Assembly: GCF_005160265.1 (NCBI RefSeq)
Contig: NZ_CP039865.1
Location: forward strand, 1 to 64,000
Direction: 5' to 3'
DNA length: 64,000 nt
DNA from: Phreatobacter aquaticus
GTDB lineage: Bacteria; Pseudomonadota; Alphaproteobacteria; Rhizobiales; Phreatobacteraceae
The notes below the pieces were generated by a model. That model had not been told where the DNA came from and searched no databases. It worked only from the letters and a program-made list of their open reading frames with translations. Shown piece by piece: positions 28,390-37,226 of the stretch (positions are counted from its first letter, which is position 1; each line of letters starts with the position of its first letter). Both the position numbers and the translations under genes were made by a program.

Positions 28390-29412
28390 ATGTCGCTTGT
28401 TCGTTTCTCCCGCCGCAAGGCTCTGGCCCTCGGCGCCGGCGTGTCCGCCGCCTACCTGATGCGTTCCGATCTTGCCACGGCCCAGGGCCTCGACAAGGTG
28501 TCCTACCAGACCAATTGGCGCGCCCAGGCCGAGCATGGCGGATTCTACCAGGCGGTTGCCGCCGGCATTTACAAGAAGTACGGCATCGAGGCGGATATCC
28601 GCATGGGCGGCCCGCAGCAGAACCCCTCGCAGCTGCTGCTCGGCGGCCGCGTCGACATGGTCATGTCGAACTCGTTCGAGGCCGTCCGCTATGTCCAGGA
28701 GAACCTGCCCTTCCTGTGCATCGGCTCGATCTTCCAGAAGGACCCGCAGGTCATCATCTGCCATCCCGGCGTCGGCAATGACTCCTTTGCGGCGCTGAAG
28801 GGCAAGACAATCCTGGTCGCCGCCGGCGGACGCACCTCCTACTGGCCCTATCTCAAGGCGCGCTTCGGCTTCACCGACGAGCAGATCCGCCCCTACACGT
28901 TCAACATGGCGCCGTTCCTGGCCGACAAGAATGTCTGCCAGCAGGGCTTCCTGTCGTCCGAGCCGTTCGCGATCCAGCAGCAGGGCGGGGTCAACCCGCT
29001 GGTCCACCTGATCGCCGATTCCGGCTATGCCAATTACAACACCACCATCAACATCTCGAAGAAGATGGTCGACGAGCGCACCGACGTGGTGCAGCGCTTC
29101 GTCACCGCCTCGCTGGAAGGCTGGGCCGAGTACATGAAGGGTGGCGCCGCGGTGGCGGAGGCCAACAAGCTGATCCTGCGTGACAATCCCGACATGGATC
29201 AGAAGAAGATCGACTATGCGGTCAAGGTCATGACCGAGAACGGCATCGTCATGTCGGGCGATGCGACCACGCTCGGCATCGGCGCCATGACCGATGCACG
29301 CTGGGAAACCTTCTACACCCAGATGCGCGATGCCGGCGTGTTCCCGGCTGGCGTGGACTACAAGAAGGCGTATGACCTGCGCTTCATCAACAAGGGTGTG
29401 GGCAAGGCCTGA
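28390..29412 (+). CDS. ABC transporter substrate-binding protein, NMT1/THI5-like
   Basis: The product has 340 residues. A Tat-like signal (SLVRFSRRKALALGAGVSAAYL) is followed by an NMT1/THI5-type binding domain, starting LDKVSYQTNWRAQAEHGGFYQAVAAGIYKKYGIE. This family carries pyrimidine, riboflavin-like or sulfonate-like substrates. The operon continues with ATPase and permease. The substrate cannot be told from sequence; the divergent FAD oxidase may act on the imported compound. The start ATG follows a GGAG-containing leader. Confidence 0.88.
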   Translation: MSLVRFSRRKALALGAGVSAAYLMRSDLATAQGLDKVSYQTNWRAQAEHGGFYQAVAAGIYKKYGIEADIRMGGPQQNPSQLLLGGRVDMVMSNSFEAVRYVQENLPFLCIGSIFQKDPQVIICHPGVGNDSFAALKGKTILVAAGGRTSYWPYLKARFGFTDEQIRPYTFNMAPFLADKNVCQQGFLSSEPFAIQQQGGVNPLVHLIADSGYANYNTTINISKKMVDERTDVVQRFVTASLEGWAEYMKGGAAVAEANKLILRDNPDMDQKKIDYAVKVMTENGIVMSGDATTLGIGAMTDARWETFYTQMRDAGVFPAGVDYKKAYDLRFINKGVGKA

Positions 29413-29413
29413 C

Positions 29414-30220
29414 GTGACTGCGATTCTCTCCCCCGACCGGGCGCAGGCGGGCGGCAAGCCGCTCGTCTCCATCCAACATGTCTCCAAGCAGTTCGCGAAC
29501 GGCACGATTGCCGTCCGCGACGTGCATCTCGATCTGGCGGCCGGCGAATTCGTCTCGCTGCTGGGACCGTCGGGCTGCGGCAAGTCCACGCTGCTCAGGA
29601 TGATCGCCGGGTTGGGCGAGCCCAGCGCCGGCTCGATCGACTGGTCGACCATGAGCCACGACGCCTGGGGCAGGCCGGCCCGCGAACTCGGCTTCGTCTT
29701 CCAGGACCCGACGCTGATGCCCTGGGCGACCGCGCTCGACAACGTCATCCTGCCGCTGAAACTGTGCGGCACGGGCAAGAGCGAGGCGCAGGCACGCGGT
29801 GTCGAGATGCTGGCTCTCGTCGGCCTCAAGGGCTTCGAGGCGAGCTATCCGCGGGAACTGTCGGGCGGCATGAAGATGCGCGTGTCGATTGCCCGTGCTC
29901 TCGTCACCCAGCCAAAGATCCTGCTGATGGACGAGCCCTTCGCGGCACTCGACGAGATCACGCGCCACAAGCTCAACGACGATCTCCTGCGTCTGTGGGA
30001 GGCCAACCGCTTCACCGCCGTCTTCGTCACCCATTCGGTGTTCGAGAGCGTCTATCTCTCGCAGCGCATTGTCGTGATGGCCGCGCGGCCCGGCCGCGTG
30101 ATGGCGGATCTGAGAGTCGAGGCGCCCTATCCGCGCGACGACCTGTTCCGTACCTCCGCCGACTATGCCCATTGGTGCCGCATCGCATCCGAGCGGCTGA
30201 AGGAGGCCATCTCGTCATGA
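29414..30220 (+). CDS. ABC transporter ATP-binding protein
   Basis: The product has 268 residues. Walker A is GPSGCGKST, the Q-loop is in GFVFQDPTLMPW, the signature is LSGGMKMRVSIARALV and Walker B is ILLMDEPFAALD, with the H-loop in THSVFE. The sequence resembles the nitrate/sulfonate/taurine/thiamine-precursor ATPases (SsuB/TauB/ThiZ type). Start GTG at 29414 lies one base after the previous stop. The stop overlaps the permease ATG (ATGA), so it belongs to the transporter operon. Confidence 0.95.
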   Translation: MTAILSPDRAQAGGKPLVSIQHVSKQFANGTIAVRDVHLDLAAGEFVSLLGPSGCGKSTLLRMIAGLGEPSAGSIDWSTMSHDAWGRPARELGFVFQDPTLMPWATALDNVILPLKLCGTGKSEAQARGVEMLALVGLKGFEASYPRELSGGMKMRVSIARALVTQPKILLMDEPFAALDEITRHKLNDDLLRLWEANRFTAVFVTHSVFESVYLSQRIVVMAARPGRVMADLRVEAPYPRDDLFRTSADYAHWCRIASERLKEAISS

Positions 30221-31104
30221 GCGAAACGAGCCTCAACTCCGCCGTCGCCGTCCCCCATGACGGCACCGATGCCGAAGCGCGTCCGATCTTCCGTGAGGAT
30301 CGCAAGGTGCTGGGCATTTCCACCGAGACCTGGCCCGGCATCATCGCGCCGGTGGTCATCGGGCTCCTGGCGCTTGGCGCCTGGGAAGCGATCGTCCGGA
30401 TCAAGGATATTCCGTCCTTCATCCTGCCGGGACCCCTGCTCATCATCCAGACACTGTTCCTCGACTGGGGCACGCTGTCGACCTCGCTATGGGTGACGCT
30501 GCGCATCACGGCCGCGGCGCTGATCGCGGCGGTGACGCTGGGGGTCGGCCTCGCCGTCCTGTTCACCCAGTCGAAATGGCTGGAAAAATCGCTGTTTCCC
30601 TACGCGGTGATCCTGCAGGTGACGCCGGTCGTGTCGATCGCACCGCTGATCATCATCTGGGTCGGCGACATCACGCTGTCGCTGCTGATCTGTGCCTGGA
30701 TCGTCGCCTTCTTCCCGATCCTGTCCAACACGATCCTCGGGCTCAACTCCGCCGACCACAATCTCAGGAACCTGTTCGAGCTCTACGGCGCCTCGCGCTG
30801 GCAGACCTTGCGCCATCTCCGCCTGCCGGCTGCCCTTCCCTACTTCCTCGGCGGGCTGAAAATTTCGGGCGGCCTCGCACTGATCGGCGCTGTCGTCGCC
30901 GAATTCGTTGCCGGCTCCGGCGGCACGTCATCCGGCCTCGCCTACCGCATCCTCGAGGCGGGCTACCAGCTGAAGATCCCGCGCATGTTCGCGGCCCTGA
31001 TCATGATCTCCATGTCAGGCATCGCGATCTTCCTCGCCATCTCCTGGCTGTCGCATGTTCTACTGCGTCGCTGGCACGAGAGCGCGGTGAAGCGGGAGAA
31101 CTGA
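30217..31104 (+). CDS. ABC transporter permease
   Basis: The product has 295 residues and about six transmembrane helices after a 40-residue cytoplasmic N-terminus. The BPD_transp_1 EAA-type motif is visible as LFELYGASRWQTLRHLRLPAALPYFLGGLKIS, typical of SsuC/TauC-like permeases. ATGA overlap links it to the ATPase gene. It is the last gene of the operon and is convergent with vapC seven bases later. Confidence 0.94.
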   Translation: MSETSLNSAVAVPHDGTDAEARPIFREDRKVLGISTETWPGIIAPVVIGLLALGAWEAIVRIKDIPSFILPGPLLIIQTLFLDWGTLSTSLWVTLRITAAALIAAVTLGVGLAVLFTQSKWLEKSLFPYAVILQVTPVVSIAPLIIIWVGDITLSLLICAWIVAFFPILSNTILGLNSADHNLRNLFELYGASRWQTLRHLRLPAALPYFLGGLKISGGLALIGAVVAEFVAGSGGTSSGLAYRILEAGYQLKIPRMFAALIMISMSGIAIFLAISWLSHVLLRRWHESAVKREN

Positions 31105-31110
31105 GAGAAG

Positions 31111-31518
31111 TCAGGGCGTGTCCGGCGCGATCAGCCGGACCGCCGGGAAATAGGTGCGGAAGCGCCGGGTGTCGCGCGTGAGGATGGCGTGGCCAATGAC
31201 CTCGGCATGGGCTCCGATCAGGAAGTCTGCGAGGAGGCTCGTTCGAGGCCCGCCGGACTCGCGATAAGCCGCAAAGGCCTTGCCGGCGCGAAACAAGGCG
31301 TCGGGCGGTGTCTCCTCCAGCTTCACTTCAAGCCGGTCGAGCCAGGCCGTCAGGTCGGATCGCTTGTCAAATCGCGCCGAGAGTTCGGCATAGTTGATCG
31401 GCGTGGTCACAACGGGACCGGCATTGCCGGCGGCGATCACTTGCTCGGTGGACCATCTGGCCCAGGTGGGATCGTCACTGAAGATGTCGATGAGCACATT
31501 CGTGTCGACGACCGTCAA
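31111..31518 (-). CDS. VapC-type PIN-domain toxin
   Basis: This 135-residue protein has the PIN-domain ribonuclease pattern: MTVVDTNVLIDIF (first Asp), INYAELSARF (Glu), LLADFLIGAHA (Asp) and ILTRDTRRF (Asp). These acids hold a metal for RNA cleavage, as in VapC toxins. The start overlaps the stop of the upstream antitoxin gene (ATGA), as expected of a type II toxin-antitoxin pair. The target RNA is unknown. Confidence 0.9.
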   Translation of the reverse strand: MTVVDTNVLIDIFSDDPTWARWSTEQVIAAGNAGPVVTTPINYAELSARFDKRSDLTAWLDRLEVKLEETPPDALFRAGKAFAAYRESGGPRTSLLADFLIGAHAEVIGHAILTRDTRRFRTYFPAVRLIAPDTP

Positions 31519-31760
31519 TCGTCACCCCTGATCATCTTCATGAAGTCGTCGGTGGGCATCATGCCCTTCAGCGGGGCTGCGCGTCGAACCGACTCGACCT
31601 TCTCGCGATAGCTCAGCGCGGGGCTCTCGCCCGCGGGAGCGATCGACACACTGCCATCGGTCGCGAGCGTCACGGAGACCTTGTCGCCCGGCTTGATGCC
31701 GGCGGCGTCGCGAACGGCCTTCGGGATGGTGACCTGGCCTTTCACCGTCATGGTGGTCAT
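31515..31760 (-). CDS. AbrB/MazE/SpoVT-type antitoxin
   Basis: The product has 81 residues. The AbrB swapped-hairpin domain reads MTVKGQVTIPKAVRDAAGIKPGDKV in the first 30 residues. The C-terminal tail, YREKVESVRRAAPLKGMMPTDDFMKMIRGDD in two parts, is the likely toxin-binding arm. ATG at 31760 has GAGGAG about nine bases upstream, and an upstream start at 31814 is rejected. It is the first gene of the pair and would autoregulate its promoter through the AbrB domain. Confidence 0.88.
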   Translation of the reverse strand: MTTMTVKGQVTIPKAVRDAAGIKPGDKVSVTLATDGSVSIAPAGESPALSYREKVESVRRAAPLKGMMPTDDFMKMIRGDD

Positions 31761-31821
31761 GGTCGGTCTCCTCGGTAATACTGAGAAGGTAATACCGCTT
31801 GAGGGGCCGATCAAGACGGCC

Positions 31822-32406
31822 CTACACCCCCGCCATCGCCGCCTTCACCTTCGCGATGAACGCCGTGCGGCTCTCTGGCGTCGCGACGTTCATGTGATAG
31901 TGCGCGAGATAGCGACGCTTCGCCTTCCAGCCTGTGAACCACCACAGATAGCGCATGACGATCTTGCGCGGCGGGTCGCCCATGAACTTGGCGTACCACC
32001 AGGGCCGGCCATAGGTGACGATGCCGGTGATCGAACGGATATGGCCGAGCAGGGGCTTGACCGCCGCGGGGTCGGAAATGTCGAAGCCGACGCCCGGCAT
32101 GAACATCCGGTCGAAAAAGCCCTTGAGCATGGCGGGCGGACCGAAACTCCAGGTCGGGAACTGGACGACAATGGCCTCGGCCGCGCGCAGGCGGGCGATC
32201 GGGTCTTCGAGCCCGGTCTGGTTGATGGACGTGTCGTGATAGCGGCGGCGACCGTCTTCCGAGAGCACGGGATCGAAGCCCTCGGCATAAAGGTCCATCA
32301 GGTCGACCTCGTGGCCTGCGGCCTTGAGGGCGGCGAGCGCCTCGGCGCGGATCGCGGCGTGGAAGCTCTCGGGCAGCGGGTGGCAGTAGAGATAGAGGAT
32401 GCGCAT
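31822..32406 (-). CDS. NAD(P)H-dependent oxidoreductase (flavodoxin-like fold)
   Basis: The product has 194 residues. It begins with the flavodoxin-fold motif RILYLYCHPLPESFHAAIRAEAL and has the active-site region FPTWSFGPPAMLKGFFDRMFMPGVGF. This is the NQO1/MdaB/KefF-type family, which reduces quinones or similar compounds with FMN or FAD. It lies 53 bases after the FAD oxidase at 32460-33827 on the same strand and is a paralogue of the product at 55140-55733. ATG at 32406 was chosen because the fold begins there. Confidence 0.85.
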   Translation of the reverse strand: MRILYLYCHPLPESFHAAIRAEALAALKAAGHEVDLMDLYAEGFDPVLSEDGRRRYHDTSINQTGLEDPIARLRAAEAIVVQFPTWSFGPPAMLKGFFDRMFMPGVGFDISDPAAVKPLLGHIRSITGIVTYGRPWWYAKFMGDPPRKIVMRYLWWFTGWKAKRRYLAHYHMNVATPESRTAFIAKVKAAMAGV

Positions 32407-32459
32407 GGGTCTCGCCTGAAGGGCTGGGGCAGTCCGGTTCCGCAAATCCCGTGCCGGGC

Positions 32460-33827
32460 TCAGCGGACCGCGACGAAGCTCGCCATCTTGCCGGGATTGA
32501 GCAGCCCCATCGGATCGACATCGGCCTTGAAGCCGAGCTGGTCGGCATCGGCCCGCTTGTGGCGCGAACCATCCTCCAGGCTCACCACATGGGGATTGGC
32601 GACGAAGACGCCGCGCGCCTCATGCATCGCGATGATCTCGTTCAGCCGCTCCGGCGTCGAATAGCGCACGACCGGCAGGGCCGAGCACGTGATGTTGCCG
32701 GCGAAGCGGATGAATTCGAGATGGGGCAGAACCTCGTCGGGGAACAGCGCCATCATCTCGGCCACGCTCTCCGCCAGCCGGTCATGGGGATAGAGCAGCT
32801 GCAGATAGGTGATCGAGCGATCGGTCTTCAGCCATTGCAGCGTCGTGTGGTTCCACGCGAATTCGTAGAGCGGCACCTTGCCGGGCCCCTCTTCCGAGGG
32901 ACGCTCATAGGTGATCGTTCCGCGCCCGCCGAGAATGGCGCGAAAGCTCTCCAGGAACGGCTCTGCGATCATGGAGATGAGGATCGCCTTGCCCTCCGGA
33001 CAGGCGGATTTCAGGCTACCGAAATAGCCGGGGATCGGCCAGGCGATCGGTGTCACCAGCTTTTTCACCACGCCGTCGGCATGGGCAATGGCGCGGCCGG
33101 CCTCGAAGGCCTCCTCGAATGTGTCGAAGGCGGCAATGACGTCGATCCAGGGCCAGGCAGGCGCCAGCGGCATTTCCAGTTCGGTGATGATGCCGGTCGT
33201 GCCATAGGCGCGATTGACCTTCTGGGCCGCATCCTGCCGGAGCTCGAGCACCCGGGGCTCCTCCTCGACCGTCACGATGCGCGCCGCCAGGATATTGCCC
33301 GGCTCGCGCAAGCCGCCATAGGTCACCGAACCGACCCCGCCTGACCCGCCAGCCACAAAGCCGCCGATGGTGGCCGTGCGCTTGGTTGAAGGATGCATGC
33401 GCAACTCGTAGTTGGTTTCACGAGTTGTCTGATCGAGGGCCAGAATGTTGGTCCCGGCCCGCACACGCACCACGCCCGGCTTCTGCCACACGACGCCGGT
33501 AATGTCGGTCATGTCGAGCAGGACGCCGCCTTGCAGCGGCATGGCCTGGCCGTAATTGCCGGTGCCCCCGGCCCTCACCGTCAGGGGAATGCGCAGTTTC
33601 GCGCAGGCGGCCGCCGTGCGGATCACATCGGCCTCGTCGCGCGGACGCACGATGATGTCACCGGCAACAGCTTTCAGTTCCTCGGCCAGAATGGGCGAAT
33701 ACCAGAAGAAATCGCGCGATCTGCGGCGAACAATGGTGCGATCCGTGATGATCGGGACGTCGCCCAGCAGGGCGGTGAGGGCGTCGATCGGATAGCGGGA
33801 GAGCTGGGACGTCTGGTGCACGGTCAT
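32460..33827 (-). CDS. FAD-binding oxidoreductase, paralogue of the gene at 26752-28137
   Basis: The product has 455 residues. It shares TIVRRRSRDFFWYSP, VRAGGTGNYGQAMPLQGGVLLD and VAGGSGGVGSVTYGGL with the upstream paralogue, so the same PCMH-type FAD domain and oxidase tail are present. The substrate is unknown. ATG at 33827 has AGGAA five bases upstream; an earlier ATG at 33929 is rejected. It is transcribed with the flavodoxin-fold reductase gene. Confidence 0.87.
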   Translation of the reverse strand: MTVHQTSQLSRYPIDALTALLGDVPIITDRTIVRRRSRDFFWYSPILAEELKAVAGDIIVRPRDEADVIRTAAACAKLRIPLTVRAGGTGNYGQAMPLQGGVLLDMTDITGVVWQKPGVVRVRAGTNILALDQTTRETNYELRMHPSTKRTATIGGFVAGGSGGVGSVTYGGLREPGNILAARIVTVEEEPRVLELRQDAAQKVNRAYGTTGIITELEMPLAPAWPWIDVIAAFDTFEEAFEAGRAIAHADGVVKKLVTPIAWPIPGYFGSLKSACPEGKAILISMIAEPFLESFRAILGGRGTITYERPSEEGPGKVPLYEFAWNHTTLQWLKTDRSITYLQLLYPHDRLAESVAEMMALFPDEVLPHLEFIRFAGNITCSALPVVRYSTPERLNEIIAMHEARGVFVANPHVVSLEDGSRHKRADADQLGFKADVDPMGLLNPGKMASFVAVR

Positions 33828-33946
33828 GGCGGTTCCTGAGGGGTCCCCCATGATGGCGGCGTCAGCCCCCGGCTTGCAAGGTGGACATGGGCCGGTGGTG
33901 ACCGATCGGGAGAATTTCAGAAAAGGCAAGAAATCCGGGGCACATC

Positions 33947-34063
33947 GGATCAGTTGTCAGCCCTGATCCTGGAATTTGACGCCTGCAAACCATTGCAACC
34001 TGTAGGCGCATTTCCCTACGGCGTTTAACGTTTTTATAGCGATTTTTACGGATGCTACGGATG
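33947..34063. promoter_or_regulatory. Dyad and direct repeats upstream of the chemoreceptor
   Basis: The gap between 33827 and 34083 holds a dyad (GGATCAG at 33947-33953, CTGATCC at 33963-33969) and an imperfect hairpin GCCTGCA...TGTAGGC. A direct repeat of ACGGATG with two bases between (34048-34063) sits within a T-rich tract. The direct repeat lies 20 bases before the GTG start and could be a regulator site. None matches a site I can name. Confidence 0.35.
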
Positions 34064-34082
34064 AATAATTAGCCGGAGAATT

Positions 34083-35756
34083 GTGTTGAGCATCAAGTCC
34101 CGTCTCATGGTCGTCGTCACCGGCATGGCCGCCGCCGCCCTGATCATCGGTGCCGTTGCCGTCTACGGCTTCCAGCGCTATCAGACCGTCGTCACCGAGA
34201 ACGAGCGCAACGGCCGGATCGCATTGCTGGCCGAGCGCGCCAACGGGCTGATCTACGCCGTCGTCATGGAATCGCGCGGCATCTACATGTCGGATGAGAA
34301 GGCGGCGCTCGAGCGCTTCGCAGTCGGCCAGGACCGCCAGCTTGCCGCGTTCCGGGCGACCGTCACCGAATGGGCGTCGCTGGTCCGTCCGGAAGACCGC
34401 GAGGCAAGCCAGCGGCTGCTGACCCAGACCGACGCCTTCATCAAGCTGCGCAATGAACTGGCCCAGGCCGGCCGCACGCAGGGCAATGGTGCTGCCCGGC
34501 AGATCGGCGACAACGACGCCAACCGGGCCACCCGCCAGCGGCTCAACACCGAAATGGCGGCGTTGGCCGAGATCAATTCCAAGCGCATCCACGCCCTGAG
34601 CGCCGAGGTCGAGACGGCCAAGGATTTCCTGACCAAACTGGTCATCGCGACCATCGGTCTGGCCATCGCGGCTGCAGCCCTTGCCTTCTGGATCGTGCTT
34701 GCCGGCGTCACCCGGCCGTTGACCCGCCTCACCACGGCCGTCAGCGCGGTGGCCGAGGGTAAGTCCGATGTCGCTGTGAGCGATACCGAGCGCAAGGACG
34801 AGATCGGCGAACTCGCCCGTTCCGTCCTCGTCTTCCGCGACAATGCCGCCGAGATGGACAGGCTCAAGATTGCCGAGATCGAGCGCGAGAAGACCACGAA
34901 GGCCGAACGCACCCGCGACATGGAGCGGCTCGCCGACGAATTTTCCGCCACCGTCCAGTCGGTCGTGCACACGGTGACCGTGTCGGCGGAGGAGATTGTC
35001 GCCGGCGCAGGTCAGGTCGGCGGTGTCGCGCAGCACGTACTGGAACTCGGCAAGGCTGTGGCCACCAACTCATCGCATGCCACCCGCAGCGTCGAAAGCG
35101 CCGCGGACTCGGCCCAGGAACTGGCCTCGTCGATCGGCGAGATCTCCAGCCGCACGGCTCAGGCCCAGGAAATTGCCGCTTCCGCCGTCGAGCAGGCCAC
35201 CCGCACCGGAGCGATTGTCGGGACGCTGGCGGCTTCGACCCAGAAGATCGGCGATGTGGTCAGCCTGATCAACGCGATCGCCGCCCAGACCAATCTGCTC
35301 GCACTGAATGCCACGATCGAGGCGGCGCGGGCTGGCGAAGCCGGCAAGGGCTTTGCGGTGGTCGCCTCGGAGGTGAAGAGCCTGGCGTCGCAGACGTCGA
35401 AGGCGACCGAGGAAATCGCCAGCCAGATCGGCGCCGTGCAGGCCGCGACCAACGAGGCCGTGTCAGCGATTGGCGAGATCAACCGGACGATCGGCGAGAT
35501 CAATTCGGTGTCGTCGTCAATCATGGCGGCGGTGGAGGAGCAGTCGGCGGTCACCAATGGCATTGCCGGCTCCGTGGCCGAAGCGGCTCACGGCACCCGC
35601 ACCGTGGAGGGCGACATCGGCCGGGTCACGCGGGCCGCCGAAGAGACCAGCAAGGCTGCCGCCACCATGTCGGGTTCCGCCGAGCGGCTGCGCGAAGGAT
35701 CGGTCCAGCTCGACAGCGCGGTGGACGGCTTCCTCAGCCGCATCCGCGCCGCCTAA
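34083..35756 (+). CDS. Methyl-accepting chemotaxis protein
   Basis: The product has 557 residues. Transmembrane helix 1 is near residues 9-30 and helix 2 near 184-206, with a helical sensor region of about 150 residues between. A HAMP domain follows ([23 protein letters not shown]). The signalling domain spans about 300-540, with the tip [29 protein letters not shown]. No PAS or other known sensor is seen in the periplasmic part. Starts are GTG at 34083 or TTG at 34086, after GGAGA. No chemotaxis kinase genes are near, so it is an orphan receptor. Confidence 0.93.
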   Translation: MLSIKSRLMVVVTGMAAAALIIGAVAVYGFQRYQTVVTENERNGRIALLAERANGLIYAVVMESRGIYMSDEKAALERFAVGQDRQLAAFRATVTEWASLVRPEDREASQRLLTQTDAFIKLRNELAQAGRTQGNGAARQIGDNDANRATRQRLNTEMAALAEINSKRIHALSAEVETAKDFLTKLVIATIGLAIAAAALAFWIVLAGVTRPLTRLTTAVSAVAEGKSDVAVSDTERKDEIGELARSVLVFRDNAAEMDRLKIAEIEREKTTKAERTRDMERLADEFSATVQSVVHTVTVSAEEIVAGAGQVGGVAQHVLELGKAVATNSSHATRSVESAADSAQELASSIGEISSRTAQAQEIAASAVEQATRTGAIVGTLAASTQKIGDVVSLINAIAAQTNLLALNATIEAARAGEAGKGFAVVASEVKSLASQTSKATEEIASQIGAVQAATNEAVSAIGEINRTIGEINSVSSSIMAAVEEQSAVTNGIAGSVAEAAHGTRTVEGDIGRVTRAAEETSKAAATMSGSAERLREGSVQLDSAVDGFLSRIRAA

Positions 35757-35780
35757 GGCCGATCTGGGGAGCTTCACGAA

Positions 35781-35904
35781 GGCCCCACCCTAACCCTCCC
35801 CGCAAGCGGGGAGGGAATTCTCGCGCCAGGTTCACCGCCTTTGCACCCATGGACGGGCCACGCGCGACCTGCCCCCTCCCCTCATGAGGGGAGGGTTGGG
35901 GGGG
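35781..35904. repeat. Composite inverted-repeat element, copy 2
   Basis: The left arm (35781-35827, core CCCTCCCCGCAAGCGGGG) and the right arm (35871-35904, core CCCCTCATGAGGGGAGGG) face each other across about 43 bases. The left arm is nearly the same as that at 24447. The element separates two convergent genes (chemoreceptor and amidohydrolase) and may end transcription on both strands. Confidence 0.75.
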
Positions 35905-35925
35905 TATTCGGCGGATCGCCGGGCT

Positions 35926-37098
35926 TCAGGCAGTCGCAAGCTTCCGGAACTTGTTCGACCGCTTCGGGTGCCACCACTTGCCGGCGATGACCGTGCCCTG
36001 GGAGACGATCTTCTTGTCACCGATGAGATGCTCGCCATCGACGTCGACATAGTCGAACTTGCCGTCCTTGATGGTCAGGATCGTCGCGTCGCCCACCGAA
36101 CCCGGCTTCAGGCTGCCGAGTTCCGGCCGCTTCAGCGCCATGGCAGCATTGACGGTGGAGGCCGCGATCACGCGGTCCAGCGGCATGCCCATGCACAGGA
36201 ACTTCGACAGGGTCGTCACCTGGTCGAAGGCCGGGCCCTCGATGCAGAGCGTGTGGACGTCGGAGGAGATGACGTCCGGCTCGAAGCCACCGGCCAGCAT
36301 GTTGCGCGTCGTCTTGAACGAGAACGAGCCCTTGCCGTGGCCGATATCGAAGATGACGCCCTTCTTGCGGGCGGCGATGACCTCCGGCTTGATCGCGCCC
36401 TGGGCGGTGCACGGCGCGTTCGGGAACGGGCGGAAGGCATGGGTCAGCACGTCGCCCGGGCGCAGGCGGCCGATGACATGCTCGTAAGACGGCGGCGGAT
36501 GGTCGATATGGCACATCAGCGGCATGCCGACCTCGTTGGCCACTTGCAGCGCCAGATCCAGCGCCGCCTCGCCATTGGTCCCCGAGGCATGCAGGCCGAC
36601 GCGCACCTTGATGCCGACGATCAGGTCGCGGTTGGCATCGGCCACCTTGACGCAGTCGATCGGATTCATGTGCAGGATCTCGCGGCTCTCGCCGACCATG
36701 ACCCGCTTGTCGAAGCCGTAGATGCCGGCATGGCTGACATGGAGATAGGCGAGGATGCGGACCTGGCTCTTCTCGATGACGTGCTTGCGGAAACCCATCC
36801 AGTTGCCGGGACCGGCCGAGCCGGTGTCGATGGCGGTGGTGACGCCGGAGGTGCGGCAGAACTCTTCCGCATCGATGCCGAGCGACGTGCCCCCCCAATA
36901 GACGTGGGTGTGCAGGTCGATCAGGCCGGGGGACACGATATAGCCGGTGACGTCGCGGATCTCGGTCTTGGGGCCGGGTTTCAGGTCCTTGCCCACGGCT
37001 GCCACCTTGCCGCCGGTGAAGGCGACGTCGCGCACACCGTCAAGCTTCTGCGAGGGGTCGATTACGCGGCCACCGCGCAGGATCAGGTCGAACGTCAT
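35926..37098 (-). CDS. Amidohydrolase/deacetylase family metallohydrolase
   Basis: The product has 390 residues. The dihydroorotase-like metal motif is DLHTHVYWGG near residue 62. Further ligands are likely in AYLHVSHAGI, LMCHIDHPP, THAFRP and the late Asp in DVISSDVHTLCIEG. The flanking beta domain begins DLILRGGRVIDPSQ. The subclass resembles the EF_0837-type deacetylases; the substrate is unknown. It is divergent from the creatininase-family gene 128 bases away, and both could act on one amide compound. Confidence 0.85.
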   Translation of the reverse strand: MTFDLILRGGRVIDPSQKLDGVRDVAFTGGKVAAVGKDLKPGPKTEIRDVTGYIVSPGLIDLHTHVYWGGTSLGIDAEEFCRTSGVTTAIDTGSAGPGNWMGFRKHVIEKSQVRILAYLHVSHAGIYGFDKRVMVGESREILHMNPIDCVKVADANRDLIVGIKVRVGLHASGTNGEAALDLALQVANEVGMPLMCHIDHPPPSYEHVIGRLRPGDVLTHAFRPFPNAPCTAQGAIKPEVIAARKKGVIFDIGHGKGSFSFKTTRNMLAGGFEPDVISSDVHTLCIEGPAFDQVTTLSKFLCMGMPLDRVIAASTVNAAMALKRPELGSLKPGSVGDATILTIKDGKFDYVDVDGEHLIGDKKIVSQGTVIAGKWWHPKRSNKFRKLATA

Positions 37099-37226
37099 CT
37101 AGGTCTCCAATTGGCTTGTGCGGAGCAAGAGAACAGGTTTCTCTCTTGGCCGGTTCGCGCCGCATCATTGCGCCGACGGCCCCTGCTTGCCAACCCGACT
37201 GTACAGTCCGATTCCGGAGACCTCCC

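Noticed and set aside
31120-31140. Hairpin GTCCGGC/GCCGGAC as a terminator for the permease operon
   Set aside because: It is inside the vapC coding region and lacks a T-tract on either strand.
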